A stretch of 64,000 nt of DNA, taken from Dyella sp. BiH032 (GTDB lineage: Bacteria; Pseudomonadota; Gammaproteobacteria; Xanthomonadales; Rhodanobacteraceae). Within the stretch, counting starts at the first letter, position 1. The number at the start of each line of letters is the position of its first letter. Position numbers and translations under genes: made by a program. The DNA lies in assembly GCF_031954525.1 (NCBI RefSeq), contig NZ_CP134867.1, forward strand, positions 310,001 through 374,000, read 5' to 3'. The notes below the pieces were generated by a model that had not been told where the DNA came from, did no database searches, and saw only the letters and a list, made by a program, of their open reading frames with translations. Shown in pieces: positions 17,676 to 26,596 of the stretch.

Positions 17676-19205
17676 ATGAATACTCAATTCCGTCCCCCCA
17701 ACATGGCGCTGACCACGGTCGGCCTCTCGTTGGCGACTTTCATGCAGGTGCTGGACACCACCATCGCCAACGTGTCGCTGCCGACCATCGCCGGCAACCT
17801 CGGCGTGAGCGTGAACCAGAGCACCTGGGTCATCACCTCGTTCGCGGTGAGCATGGCCATCTCGTTGCCGCTTACCGGCTTTCTCACCCGCCGCTTCGGC
17901 GAGGTGAAGATGTTCATCTGGTCCACCCTGCTGTTCTCGCTCGCCTCGTTCCTGTGCGGCATCTCGCAGAGCATGGGCATGCTGATCCTGTTCCGCGCCA
18001 TCCAGGGCGCGGTGGCCGGCCCGATGTATCCGGTCACGCAGGCGCTGCTTATCTCCATCTATCCACCCGCCAAGCGCGGCATGGCGCTCGCGCTGCTGGC
18101 CATGGTGACCGTGGTGGCGCCGATCGCCGGCCCGATCCTGGGCGGCTGGATCACGGACAACTACTCGTGGCCGTGGATCTTCTTCATCAACGTGCCGATC
18201 GGCGTGTTCGCCAGCATGGTCATCGGCGCGCAGATGAAGGAGCGCAAGGACGTCACCTCGCGTCCGAAGATGGACTATGTCGGGCTCATCACGCTGATCG
18301 TCGGCGTGGGCGCCCTGCAGATCGTGCTGGACAAGGGCAACGACGAAGACTGGTTCAACTCCGCCTTCATCGTGGCCACCAGCATCATCGCGGTGCTGGG
18401 CCTTGCGGTGTTCCTGATCTGGGAGCTCACCGACAAGGAGCCGATCGTCGACCTGCGCCTGTTCCGCCACCGCAATTTCCGCATGGGCACGCTCTCGCTG
18501 GTGCTGGCTTACGCGGCGTTCTTCGCGATCGGCCTGCTGGTGCCGCAGTGGATGCAGCGCAACCTCGGCTACACCTCCACCTGGGCAGGTTTCGCGAGCG
18601 CGCCGCTGGGCATCCTGCCGGTGCTGCTGACCTTCGTGGTGGGCAAGTACTCGACCAAGTTCGACCTGCGCCTGATCGCATCGCTGTCGTTCCTGGTGAT
18701 GGGCGGGACGAGCTTCCTGCGCTCGGAATTCTTCCTGGACATCGACTTCATGCACATCGCCGGCGTGCAGCTGCTGCAGGGCCTGGGCGTGGCGCTGTTC
18801 TTCATGCCGGTGACCACCATCCTGCTGTCGGATCTGCAGCCGCACGAGATCGCGGCGGGCGGCGGCCTGGCGACGTTCCTGCGTACGCTGGGCGCCAGCT
18901 TCTCGGCCTCGCTGACCACCTTCATGTGGGACCACCGCGCAATCGTGCACCACGCGCACCTGACCGAGCGCATCACGCCCTACGACCCGACCGCGACCCA
19001 GGCGTTGAGCACGCTGGGCGGCGGCGATCCGCAGGCCGCGGCGGCGGTGGTGAACCAGATGATCACGCAGCAGGGCTACCAGATCTCGTTCAACGAGGTG
19101 TTCCACGTGTTGGGCTGGATCTTCGTCAGCCTTGTCGTGGTGGTCTGGATGACTCGTCCGCCATTTACCGCCAAGGCCGGTCCGGCGGCGGGCGGCGGGC
19201 ATTGA
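17676..19205 (+). CDS. emrB: EmrB-like DHA2 family MFS drug exporter
   Basis: A 509-residue, 14-helix major facilitator. The TM1 motif LATFMQVLDTTIANVSLPTI and motif C region (APIAGPILGGWITDNYSWPW) identify DHA2/EmrB transporters, which expel hydrophobic drugs, uncouplers or phenolics by proton antiport. It starts 69 bases after emrA; that gap holds a GC-rich imperfect hairpin that could tune expression. A strong terminator follows, so marR, outer-membrane factor, emrA and emrB form one four-gene unit. The substrate is unknown; an EmrR-like regulator suggests aromatic compounds. Confidence 0.93.
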   Translation: MNTQFRPPNMALTTVGLSLATFMQVLDTTIANVSLPTIAGNLGVSVNQSTWVITSFAVSMAISLPLTGFLTRRFGEVKMFIWSTLLFSLASFLCGISQSMGMLILFRAIQGAVAGPMYPVTQALLISIYPPAKRGMALALLAMVTVVAPIAGPILGGWITDNYSWPWIFFINVPIGVFASMVIGAQMKERKDVTSRPKMDYVGLITLIVGVGALQIVLDKGNDEDWFNSAFIVATSIIAVLGLAVFLIWELTDKEPIVDLRLFRHRNFRMGTLSLVLAYAAFFAIGLLVPQWMQRNLGYTSTWAGFASAPLGILPVLLTFVVGKYSTKFDLRLIASLSFLVMGGTSFLRSEFFLDIDFMHIAGVQLLQGLGVALFFMPVTTILLSDLQPHEIAAGGGLATFLRTLGASFSASLTTFMWDHRAIVHHAHLTERITPYDPTATQALSTLGGGDPQAAAAVVNQMITQQGYQISFNEVFHVLGWIFVSLVVVVWMTRPPFTAKAGPAAGGGH

Positions 19206-19221
19206 GCGGGACGCAAAACGA

Positions 19222-19245
19222 CAACGGCCCCTTGCGGGGCCGTTG
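19222..19245. terminator. Intrinsic terminator after emrB
   Basis: A perfect 10-bp stem CAACGGCCCC (19222-19231) with GGGGCCGTTG (19236-19245) around a four-base loop. It lies between the convergent emrB and pagL-like genes. The T-run is poor, but AAAACGAC precedes the stem, so it may work better for the minus-strand gene. Confidence 0.65.
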
Positions 19246-19269
19246 CCACATTCGGCGCTGTCGCGCGTT

Positions 19270-19797
19270 TCAGAACTCGAAGCCCACGCCGACCAGGGCC
19301 ATGGTCTCGCCGCGATTGGGGCCGTGCGTGCCGCCGTTGGAAATGTGCCGGACCTGGAAGCTGAGGTACTTGCCTTGCCAGCCCACCGTATTGACGAACT
19401 CACCCACGCTGCTCAGCGCCATCGTGCGGCCTTTCTGCACGGCGCCTTGCAGGCTGTAGAAGAAGCCGTGGTACCAGTCGCTGTCGGTGCCGTAGCGGAA
19501 GCGCGCGCCGCCAGCGACCAGCCACACATCGTCGCCGGTGTCGTAGCGGTTGCCGCTGTAGCGCTTCAGGGACCGGCCGTCGATCCAGCCGGCAGATACA
19601 TCCGGCGCCCAGGTAAAGCGGGAGCTGCCGATGGGATGCTCGTCGAACACGGCTTCGACGAAGGCGGCGTTAGTGCCATGGGAGTCGGTATAGCTGCGGC
19701 CGCCCTGGACTTCGAGACGGGTTGCCGCGGTGGCGGCGGAAGTTGCGCCGGCCAGGGCCAGCGCCAGGACGCCAAGACAAAGTTTCTGGGAACGCAT
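19270..19797 (-). CDS. PagL-like lipid A 3-O-deacylase (acyloxyacyl hydrolase)
   Basis: A 175-residue outer-membrane enzyme. Residues 1-24 are a signal peptide (MRSQKLCLGVLALALAGATS). The C-terminal region carries the PagL signature: His151 and Ser153 in RHISNGGTHGPN, with Glu164 as probable third catalytic residue, and the chain ends ...VGVGFEF with a terminal Phe. PagL removes the 3-O acyl chain of lipid A in the outer membrane and so changes permeability and immune recognition. The length equals the family norm (170-190). It is a single gene, convergent with emrB. Confidence 0.85.
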   Translation of the reverse strand: MRSQKLCLGVLALALAGATSAATAATRLEVQGGRSYTDSHGTNAAFVEAVFDEHPIGSSRFTWAPDVSAGWIDGRSLKRYSGNRYDTGDDVWLVAGGARFRYGTDSDWYHGFFYSLQGAVQKGRTMALSSVGEFVNTVGWQGKYLSFQVRHISNGGTHGPNRGETMALVGVGFEF

Positions 19798-20006
19798 GGG
19801 GTGCCTTTTGGGGGACAGTTCTTTTATGAACTATATGGTTCAATAAGTGTCGTCGATCCAGGGTGAACTCGTAAATCCTACCTTCGTTCGACTCACTGTT
19901 TCCAAAAGTGCACCAATGATTTACCCGGATGGTTATTGAATCCATTCTGCAACCCGGATAAAACCTTCTCCCACCCCACCCCCACATTTTCTCCGGATCA
20001 AACGTC

Positions 20007-20591
20007 ATGCACCCCAGTCAGAGCCAGAGCTGCACCGCCTTTGATGGCCATCGCCTGATCGCCTCGGGTTCGCTACGCGACGTGGCGCTCGCCACCAAGC
20101 ACGCGATCGATGCCGGCGCCAAGGGTCCCGTGCTCGTATTCGACGACCAGACCAGCCTGCCCGTCGAGATCGATTTCCGCGGTACCCCGGAAGACGTCCT
20201 GTCCCGCCTCGGCCTCGCCGCGCCCGAAGCGGCGCCGCGCGGCCCCGGCCGGCCACGCCTCGGCGTGGTGGCACGCGAAGTTACCTTGCTGCCGCGCCAT
20301 TGGGAATGGCTCGCAGCGCAACCCGGCGGCGCGTCCGCGACGCTGCGCCGCCTCGTGGAAGAAGCCCGCCGTGGCGGCGCCGACCGCGCACGCCGCTCCG
20401 GCGAAGCGCTGGACCGCTTCATGCAGGCCATGGCCGGCGACCTGCCGCACTACGAAGAGGCCTCGCGCGCCTATTGGCGCGGCGAACGGGACCATTTCGA
20501 TCACCTGATCGAGGCATGGCCGGCCGATGTGCGCGATCATGCGCGCCGCCTCGCGGCGGTCGCGTGGGACGACGCCAGCGTCGTCGCCTGA
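20007..20591 (+). CDS. DUF2239 family protein
   Basis: A 194-residue soluble protein. It begins with a compact beta-rich part (CTAFDGHRLIASGSLRDVAL, VLVFDDQTSLPVEIDFRGTP), then a Pro/Arg linker (APRGPGRPRLGVV) and a helical, Arg-rich C-terminus (REVTLLPRHWEWLAAQPGGA, AYWRGERDHF). This is the DUF2239 pattern found in many Proteobacteria; no function has been established. The PGRPRLG piece and the following helices resemble toxin-antitoxin or DNA-binding modules, but that is only a resemblance. It is 36 bases upstream of the MATE gene, so co-transcription is plausible. Confidence 0.8.
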   Translation: MHPSQSQSCTAFDGHRLIASGSLRDVALATKHAIDAGAKGPVLVFDDQTSLPVEIDFRGTPEDVLSRLGLAAPEAAPRGPGRPRLGVVAREVTLLPRHWEWLAAQPGGASATLRRLVEEARRGGADRARRSGEALDRFMQAMAGDLPHYEEASRAYWRGERDHFDHLIEAWPADVRDHARRLAAVAWDDASVVA

Positions 20592-20627
20592 CCACGCGAT
20601 CGTCTCCACTCCACGCTCCGGGCCTCC

Positions 20628-22067
20628 ATGTCGCCACCCGCACGCCAGCCATCGCTCACCGAAGGGCCCATCGCCCGCACCCTGCTGCTGTTCGCGCTGC
20701 CCATCCTGGGCAGCACGGTGCTGCAGTCGCTCAACGCGTCCGTCAATGCGATGTGGATCGGTCATTTCCTGGGCGAGTCCGCGCTGAGCGCGATCAGCAA
20801 CGCCAGCCTCATCGTGTTCCTGCTGCTCACCGCCGTGTTCGGGGTGAGCATGGCCAGCACCATCCTGGTCGGGCAGAGCCTGGGCGCGCGCAACATGGTG
20901 GAAGCCAAGCGCGTGGTCGGCACCGGCGTGAGCTTCTTCGTGGCGCTGTCGACGCTGGTGTCCGTGCTCGGCTTCTTCAACACCGCGTGGATGCTGGAGC
21001 AGCTGGGCACGCCGGCGGACGCGATGCCCTTCGCCGTGCCCTACCTGCGCATGGTCTTCATCGCCATGCCGTCGATGTACTTCTACAACTTCCTGATGAT
21101 GACGCTGCGCGGCGCGGGCGACGCACGCACACCCTTCGTCTTCATGGGCATGTCGGTGCTGCTGGACATCGCGCTCAACCCGCTCTTCATGTTCGGGTGG
21201 GGCCCGGTGCCGGCCATGGGCACGGCCGGTTCCGGCTTTGCCACGCTGATCTCGCAGAGCGTGGCGCTGGTCGCGCTGCTGGCCACCCTGTATCGCCGCA
21301 AGCACTTCCTGCGCCTGACCGGCGACGAACTGGCTTACCTCCGGCCGGACCCGGCGATCCTGCGCGCGCTGATCTTCAAGGGCCTGCCGATGGGCCTGCA
21401 GATGATCGTTATCTCGTCCTCGGCCATGCTGATGATGCGCCTGGTCAATGGCTTCGGTTCGCAGACCACGGCCGCGTACGGCGCCGCCACTCAGCTATGG
21501 ACCTACGTGCAGATGCCGGCCATGGCGATCGGCGCGGCGGTCTCGTCCATGGCGGCGCAGAACGTGGGCGCACGCCTGTGGGACCGCGTGCACCGCATCG
21601 CACGGGTGGGCGTGGCATACAACTTCCTGCTCGGCGGTTCGCTGATCGGGTTGATCTACCTGTTCAACCGCGGCGCCCTGCACCTGTTCCTGCCCGGCGA
21701 CGGCGAGGCGCTGGCCCTGGCGCAGCATCTGAACATGATCGCGGTGTGGTCGTTCCTGTTCTTCGGCGTCACCTTCGTGCTGTTCGGCGTGGTGCGTTCC
21801 ACCGGCGCGGTATGGCCGCCGCTGATCGTGCTGTTCATTTCCATGTGGCTGATCCGTCCGCCATTCGCTTTCGCGCTGATGCCGCGCCTCGGCGCCGACG
21901 CCATCTGGTGGAGCTTCCCGCTCGGCTCGCTGGCGTCGATGCTGATGGCGCTGGGCTATTACCGCTGGGGCGGCTGGCATCGCGCGCACATGCTCGCCGA
22001 ACCCGCCGGCACGCCCGCGCCCAAGCCCGCCCAGGTGCCGCAGGCAGCCGCGGAACTGGCCGAGTAA
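20628..22067 (+). CDS. MATE family multidrug exporter
   Basis: A 479-residue inner-membrane protein with 12 predicted helices in two related halves. The start GPIARTLLLFALPILGSTVL and the NASVNAMWIGHFLG region are typical of NorM/DinF-like MATE proteins, as is the FLMMTLRGAGDARTPF segment before TM5. These exporters use sodium or proton gradients to expel cationic drugs. A short soluble tail (about 25 residues, Pro/Ala-rich) ends the chain. It follows the DUF2239 gene closely and precedes the multicopper oxidase gene by 83 bases. Confidence 0.93.
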   Translation: MSPPARQPSLTEGPIARTLLLFALPILGSTVLQSLNASVNAMWIGHFLGESALSAISNASLIVFLLLTAVFGVSMASTILVGQSLGARNMVEAKRVVGTGVSFFVALSTLVSVLGFFNTAWMLEQLGTPADAMPFAVPYLRMVFIAMPSMYFYNFLMMTLRGAGDARTPFVFMGMSVLLDIALNPLFMFGWGPVPAMGTAGSGFATLISQSVALVALLATLYRRKHFLRLTGDELAYLRPDPAILRALIFKGLPMGLQMIVISSSAMLMMRLVNGFGSQTTAAYGAATQLWTYVQMPAMAIGAAVSSMAAQNVGARLWDRVHRIARVGVAYNFLLGGSLIGLIYLFNRGALHLFLPGDGEALALAQHLNMIAVWSFLFFGVTFVLFGVVRSTGAVWPPLIVLFISMWLIRPPFAFALMPRLGADAIWWSFPLGSLASMLMALGYYRWGGWHRAHMLAEPAGTPAPKPAQVPQAAAELAE

Positions 22068-22150
22068 GCGCCGGCTGCCACGCGGCTGTCATGCCGCGTG
22101 CCTAACGTGCGGCGGATGACGGGTCTCATTCCACGCAGCCGCCGGCGCGC

Positions 22151-23791
22151 ATGAAGTCCTCGCGACGCCGTTTCCTGCTCGGTGCGGGCAGCCTGCTCGC
22201 CTATCCGCTGCTGGGCGACGCGCCACGCGCATCGCCGGCCATGTCGATGCCGGAAGGGCGCATGGCGCCGCAGCTCGCCGAACCTTCCAAGCCGCTAGTG
22301 AATCCGGCCACGCTGGCGCGCTTCGTCGATGCGCTGCCGATTCCGCCGGTGGCACGCGCGGACACGCACCGTACGCACCCGGCTTATCCCGGCCGTCAGT
22401 TGCCCTGCTATCGCATGGACATGCGCGCCTTCGCCACGCGCCTGCACCGCGACCTGCCGCCGACGACGCTCTGGGGTTACCAGGGTTCGTTCCCCGGTCC
22501 CACGCTGGAAGCCATGCGCGGCGAGCCCTTCCTGGTGGAATGGGCCAATGCCTTGCCGTCCCGTCACTTGCTGCCGGTCGACCATACGATCCACGGGGCG
22601 GAGAAGCATCAGCCGGAAGTCCGCACCATCACCCATGTGCATGGCGCGCGCGTTCCCGCGGACAGCGACGGTTGGCCGGAGGACGCCTACCCGCCCGGTC
22701 GCTCGCTGCTTTGCCACTATCCCAATGCGCAGGACGCGGCGACGCTCTGGTATCACGACCACGCCATGGGCATCACTCGCCTGAATATCTATGCGGGATT
22801 GCTCGGGGCCTATCTGTTGCGCGATCCGGAAGAACGGTCGCTCGGCCTGCCCGCGGGCGCGCTGGAGCTGCCGCTGATCCTGTGCGATCGCCTGATCGCG
22901 CGCGACGGCCAGCTCTATTACCCCGTCTCGGACGATCCCGCCGCACCGTGGGTATCGGAGGCCTACGGCAATGCCACGCTGTGCAACGGCAAGCTCTACC
23001 CGTACGTGGAGGTCGAGCCGCGCCGCTATCGCCTGCGCCTGATCAATGCCGCGAACGCGCGCCACTTCGAGCTGAGCCTCTCCAGCCGGCGGCCCTTCCT
23101 GCAGATCGGCAGCGACCAGGGCCTGCTCTCCGCGCCGCTCGAACGCATGCGCGTGGAGCTGTATCCGGCCGAGCGCGCCGATGTGCTGGTGGATTTCGCG
23201 GGATTGGACGGCCAGTCGGTCGAACTGCGCCAGCCGGGCGAGCCCATCCTGCAGTTCCGCGTGCGCAATGGCGGACGCCGCGATGCCGGGGCGCCACCCA
23301 TTCCCTCGACGCTGCGCAAAGTGCCGCGCATCGATCTGGCGAATGCCGTGCGCGAACGCATTCTCACCGTCGGTGAAATGGACGATGCCAACGGCAATGC
23401 CATGATGATGACGCTGGGCGGCCATCACTGGTCCGATCCGATCACCGAGGATCCGATGCAGGACAGCACCGAGATCTGGAGCCTGGTCAACCTCACCGGC
23501 GACGCGCATCCCATCCACCTTCATCTGGTGCGCTTCCAGATCATCGAGCGCCGCCCCTTCGACCTGTTCGCCTGGAACGAGCGCAAGGAACTCAAGTACA
23601 CCGGCCCCGGTCAGCCGCCGCCTCCGCACGAGGCCGGCTGGAAGGACACCGTGCGCGCGGACCCCGACATGGTCACTCGCATCATCATGCGTTTCGAGGG
23701 CGAGCCCGGCAAATACGTGTGGCATTGCCATCTGCTCGAGCATGAAGACAACGAAATGATGCGGCCTTTCAAGCTGTTGCCGCGCGCCTGA
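22151..23791 (+). CDS. Tat-exported multicopper oxidase (CotA / bilirubin-oxidase-like)
   Basis: A 546-residue three-cupredoxin oxidase. The N-terminus has a twin-arginine signal (SSRRRFLLGAGSLL). All copper ligands are present: His162/His164 (HVHG), His202/His204 (YHDH), His453/His456/His458 (HPIHLH), and His525-Cys526-His527 with His531 and axial Met536 (HCHLLEHEDNEMM). The Cys+5 His and Cys+10 Met spacing equals that of CotA. Such enzymes oxidise phenols, bilirubin, Mn(II) or Cu(I) with reduction of oxygen to water in the periplasm. No Met-rich insert like that of CueO is seen, so a laccase-like role is more likely than copper detoxification. Confidence 0.93.
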   Translation: MKSSRRRFLLGAGSLLAYPLLGDAPRASPAMSMPEGRMAPQLAEPSKPLVNPATLARFVDALPIPPVARADTHRTHPAYPGRQLPCYRMDMRAFATRLHRDLPPTTLWGYQGSFPGPTLEAMRGEPFLVEWANALPSRHLLPVDHTIHGAEKHQPEVRTITHVHGARVPADSDGWPEDAYPPGRSLLCHYPNAQDAATLWYHDHAMGITRLNIYAGLLGAYLLRDPEERSLGLPAGALELPLILCDRLIARDGQLYYPVSDDPAAPWVSEAYGNATLCNGKLYPYVEVEPRRYRLRLINAANARHFELSLSSRRPFLQIGSDQGLLSAPLERMRVELYPAERADVLVDFAGLDGQSVELRQPGEPILQFRVRNGGRRDAGAPPIPSTLRKVPRIDLANAVRERILTVGEMDDANGNAMMMTLGGHHWSDPITEDPMQDSTEIWSLVNLTGDAHPIHLHLVRFQIIERRPFDLFAWNERKELKYTGPGQPPPPHEAGWKDTVRADPDMVTRIIMRFEGEPGKYVWHCHLLEHEDNEMMRPFKLLPRA

Positions 23792-23814
23792 AAAACACGC
23801 ATTTTTCTGCGTTG

Positions 23815-23830
23815 ACGCAAGGACTTGCGT
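23815..23830. promoter_or_regulatory. Inverted repeat between multicopper oxidase and phosphoesterase
   Basis: ACGCAAG (23815-23821) and CTTGCGT (23824-23830) form a perfect 7-2-7 palindrome, 24 bases after the oxidase stop and 167 bases before the phosphoesterase ATG. The two-base centre is too short for a good RNA loop, so a protein-binding site is more likely than a terminator. Its regulator is unknown. Confidence 0.4.
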
Positions 23831-23997
23831 TGTCTTGCGGGTGTCATCTGCACGGCCTTCGCTGTCGTTTTGCTGCCAACGCACCGTCATCGGCGAGGGC
23901 CATGCTCCGCGCCGGTCGATGCGACGCAATGCGCTCGCGCCGACTGCATCAGGGGGACCACGCGATTGCAGTCATGCAAGCTGCAGGAGTCCAAGTC

Positions 23998-26046
23998 ATG
24001 CCCATGCTTCACGGCCGTATGCGCCACTTGCCGTTGGTGTCCGCCGCGCTCGCCACTCTGTTGGCCGGCGCCGCGGGCGCGCAGACCACAGCGCCCGACC
24101 AGGACGCCACATTCCGCCACGGCGTTCCAGGCGTCGGCACCAGTCCGCGGCCCGGCGTTCCGGGCGGCATCGTCACGCTGCACCGCCCTTCGGATCCGGA
24201 CGACCGCAGCGGCCGCACGCGCACGCCCATCAAGCACGTGATCCTGCTGATCGGCGAGAACCGCACGTTCGACCACGTGTACGCCACGTATACGCCGCCC
24301 AAGGGGCAGAGCATCCGCAACCTGTTGTCGGAAGGCATCGTGAATGCCGATGGCACGCCGGGCCCCCATGCCGCGCTCGCCAAGCAATGGCGCGCCACGG
24401 ACACCGGCAAATTTGCTCTCGCGCCGACACGCACCGAGCCCTACGCGATGCTGCCGGCGATGAACACCGGCGGTGCGCCCACACAGCCGTACTTCGCGTC
24501 GGCTTCGCAAGCCCAGGCGGTCGAGCCTGGCCTGCCCGACGATGCCTACGGCCAGCTCGCCAACGGCGGCACGGGCCTGCCGCAACACGTGGTCGACACG
24601 CGCTTCCCCACGCAGTTGCCCAACGCGCCGGTCGATATGAGCGCGTCTCTGAGCTACGACGACTACGCCAACAGCCCGGTGCATCGTTTCTTCCAGATGT
24701 GGCAGCAGCTGGACTGCTCCACGGCCGCCGCCACGCCGGCGAATCCGAGCGGTTGCCGCAACGACCTGTTCCCCTGGGTGGAGACCAGCGTAGGCGCAGG
24801 CAGCAACGGCAAGGCCAAGCCCGTCAACTTCGACGAGCAGACTACCGGCGAAGGCTCGACCGCCATGCAGTTCCTCAACATGGCCAAGGGCGACGCGCCG
24901 TACTTTGCGGAACTGGCGCGCGACTACACGCTCAGCGACAACTTCCACCAGTCGGTGATGGGCGGCACCGGCGCCAACCACATCATGCTCGGCTACGGCA
25001 GCCTCATCTATTACGCCGACGCACAGGGTCGCCCGGTCGCGCCGCCGGCCAATCAGATCGAGAACCCCGACCCGATGCCAGGCACCGACAACTGGTACAC
25101 CCAGGACGGCTACGGCGGCGGCTCCTATGTGAACTGCGCGGATGAAAGCCAGCCCGGCGTGGCCTCGGTGAAGGACTATCTGCGCAGCCTGCCGTACCGC
25201 ACGTTCCGCGGTGGCGATTGCCAGCACGGCGCCTATTACCTGGTGAACAACTACAACCCCGGCTACCTCGGCGACGGCACGCCCGCGCCGCTCGGGGCCG
25301 ACCAGTTCACCATCCCGCCGACGCGGCAGGAGAACCTCGCCCTGTTGCTCAGCCGCCATCACGTGAGCTGGAAGTACTACGGCGAAGGCTGGGGCGACGG
25401 CAAGGAGAACGGCGAAGCCGGCACGTTCTGCAACATCTGCGACCCTTTCCTCTACTCCACCCAGGTGATGACCGACCCCAAGCTGCGCGCCAACAACCAG
25501 GACATCAACGACCTCTACCGCGACATCCAGAACAATACGCTGCCTGCGGTGGCCATCGCCAAACCGGACGCGCTCCTGGATGGCCATCCGGCTTCCTCGA
25601 AGCTGGGTCTCTTCGAAGGCTACGTGAAGAAGATCGTGGACATGGCGAAGGCCAACCCCGAGGTGTGGAAGGACACGGCGATCGTCGTGACCTTCGATGA
25701 GGGCGGCGGCTACTGGGATTCGGGCTACATCCAGCCGATCGACTTCTTCGGCGACGGCACGCGCATCCCGATGCTGGTGATCTCGCGCTTCTCCACCGGC
25801 GGCCGCGTGGTGCACACGTACTACGACCACGTCTCCTTCGACAAATTCGTCGAGGCCAACTGGCGCCTGCATGAAACCATCTCGCCGCGCGGACGCGACA
25901 ACCTGCCCAACCCGCGTACGCGCCCCGGCGATCCTTACGTACCCGTCAACGCGCCTGCGCTCGGCAACATGATGGACATGTTCGACTTCGGCAGCTTTGT
26001 GGCGCGCCATGACGAGGATGAGGACGCCGACGCCCTGCAGGACTGA
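23998..26046 (+). CDS. Secreted phosphoesterase (acid phosphatase / phospholipase C, PF04185)
   Basis: A 682-residue exported enzyme. A signal peptide (HLPLVSAALATLLAGAAGA) is followed by the PF04185 start IKHVILLIGENRTFDHVY with metal-site residues Glu87 and Asn88. Later conserved pieces are SDNFHQSVMGGTGANHIMLG, VTFDEGGGYWDSGY and DHVSFDKFVEANW. The family includes Francisella AcpA and bacterial phospholipases C, which cleave phosphomonoesters or phospholipid head groups. AGGAG seven bases before the ATG at 23998 decides the start; the frame is open to 23812 but without export signal. It may supply phosphate or act on lipids. Confidence 0.9.
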   Translation: MPMLHGRMRHLPLVSAALATLLAGAAGAQTTAPDQDATFRHGVPGVGTSPRPGVPGGIVTLHRPSDPDDRSGRTRTPIKHVILLIGENRTFDHVYATYTPPKGQSIRNLLSEGIVNADGTPGPHAALAKQWRATDTGKFALAPTRTEPYAMLPAMNTGGAPTQPYFASASQAQAVEPGLPDDAYGQLANGGTGLPQHVVDTRFPTQLPNAPVDMSASLSYDDYANSPVHRFFQMWQQLDCSTAAATPANPSGCRNDLFPWVETSVGAGSNGKAKPVNFDEQTTGEGSTAMQFLNMAKGDAPYFAELARDYTLSDNFHQSVMGGTGANHIMLGYGSLIYYADAQGRPVAPPANQIENPDPMPGTDNWYTQDGYGGGSYVNCADESQPGVASVKDYLRSLPYRTFRGGDCQHGAYYLVNNYNPGYLGDGTPAPLGADQFTIPPTRQENLALLLSRHHVSWKYYGEGWGDGKENGEAGTFCNICDPFLYSTQVMTDPKLRANNQDINDLYRDIQNNTLPAVAIAKPDALLDGHPASSKLGLFEGYVKKIVDMAKANPEVWKDTAIVVTFDEGGGYWDSGYIQPIDFFGDGTRIPMLVISRFSTGGRVVHTYYDHVSFDKFVEANWRLHETISPRGRDNLPNPRTRPGDPYVPVNAPALGNMMDMFDFGSFVARHDEDEDADALQD

Positions 26047-26145
26047 GGCCCGAGCCCACCCGTCCCGTGCCATGGGGCACGGGACCGCCGTGCCGGCGTC
26101 GCAGGGAGGCGGCGCCGGCTGAGTGCCGACCTGACGGACGAACCG

Positions 26146-26589
26146 ATGCCATTCGCTCATTTCCTGGCGCGGCTGGGCCGCGCCTTATGCGTCACCCTCC
26201 TGCTGTCGTCCTTCATCGCCCCGCATGTCCACGCCGATGCCGGGGATTTCCAGGCCATGCCGGGCCTGTGGAAGGTCGTCACGCGTACCATCGGCCCGGC
26301 CGGTCGCGAAACGGTCGCGTGGCATTGCGTGGACGAAGACGCCGATCCCTGGCAGTCGTTTGCGACGTTGTCGCCGCCGGGCAGCTCCTCATGCGAGCGC
26401 GCCGACGCGCACCGCAGCCGTACCTCGCTGACCTGGGATCTGCGCTGCGCTGCGCCCGGCGTCCTGCACGGCAGGATCGCTTTCGATTCACCGGAGCACT
26501 ACGAAGGCGCGCTCGTCGTGGATGGCGGCAGACCGTCGCTCCAGGTGGAAGGCCGCCGTTACGCTGCCTGCACCAGCCCCAACGATTGA
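26146..26589 (+). CDS. DUF3617-like secreted protein
   Basis: A 147-residue protein with a signal peptide (LCVTLLLSSFIAPHVHA). The mature part follows the DUF3617 layout: FQAMPGLWKVVTRT at the N-terminus, paired cysteines (HCVDED, SSCERAD, LRCAAPG) and a C-terminal GRRYAAC. Four conserved Cys suggest two periplasmic disulphides. The family function is unknown. It lies 99 bases after the phosphoesterase and converges on the RND permease with only seven bases between stops, leaving no room for a terminator. Confidence 0.72.
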   Translation: MPFAHFLARLGRALCVTLLLSSFIAPHVHADAGDFQAMPGLWKVVTRTIGPAGRETVAWHCVDEDADPWQSFATLSPPGSSSCERADAHRSRTSLTWDLRCAAPGVLHGRIAFDSPEHYEGALVVDGGRPSLQVEGRRYAACTSPND

Positions 26590-26596
26590 GTGAGCG

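Noticed and set aside
14859-19403. A 1514-codon open frame on the minus strand opposite the efflux operon
   Set aside because: It is antisense to four well-identified genes, is His/Arg/Gly/Gln-rich low-complexity in translation, and shows no family similarity; it is a product of high GC codon bias.
23887-26160. A 757-codon antisense frame over the phosphoesterase gene
   Set aside because: The sense frame carries a complete PF04185 domain and a signal peptide; the antisense product resembles nothing.
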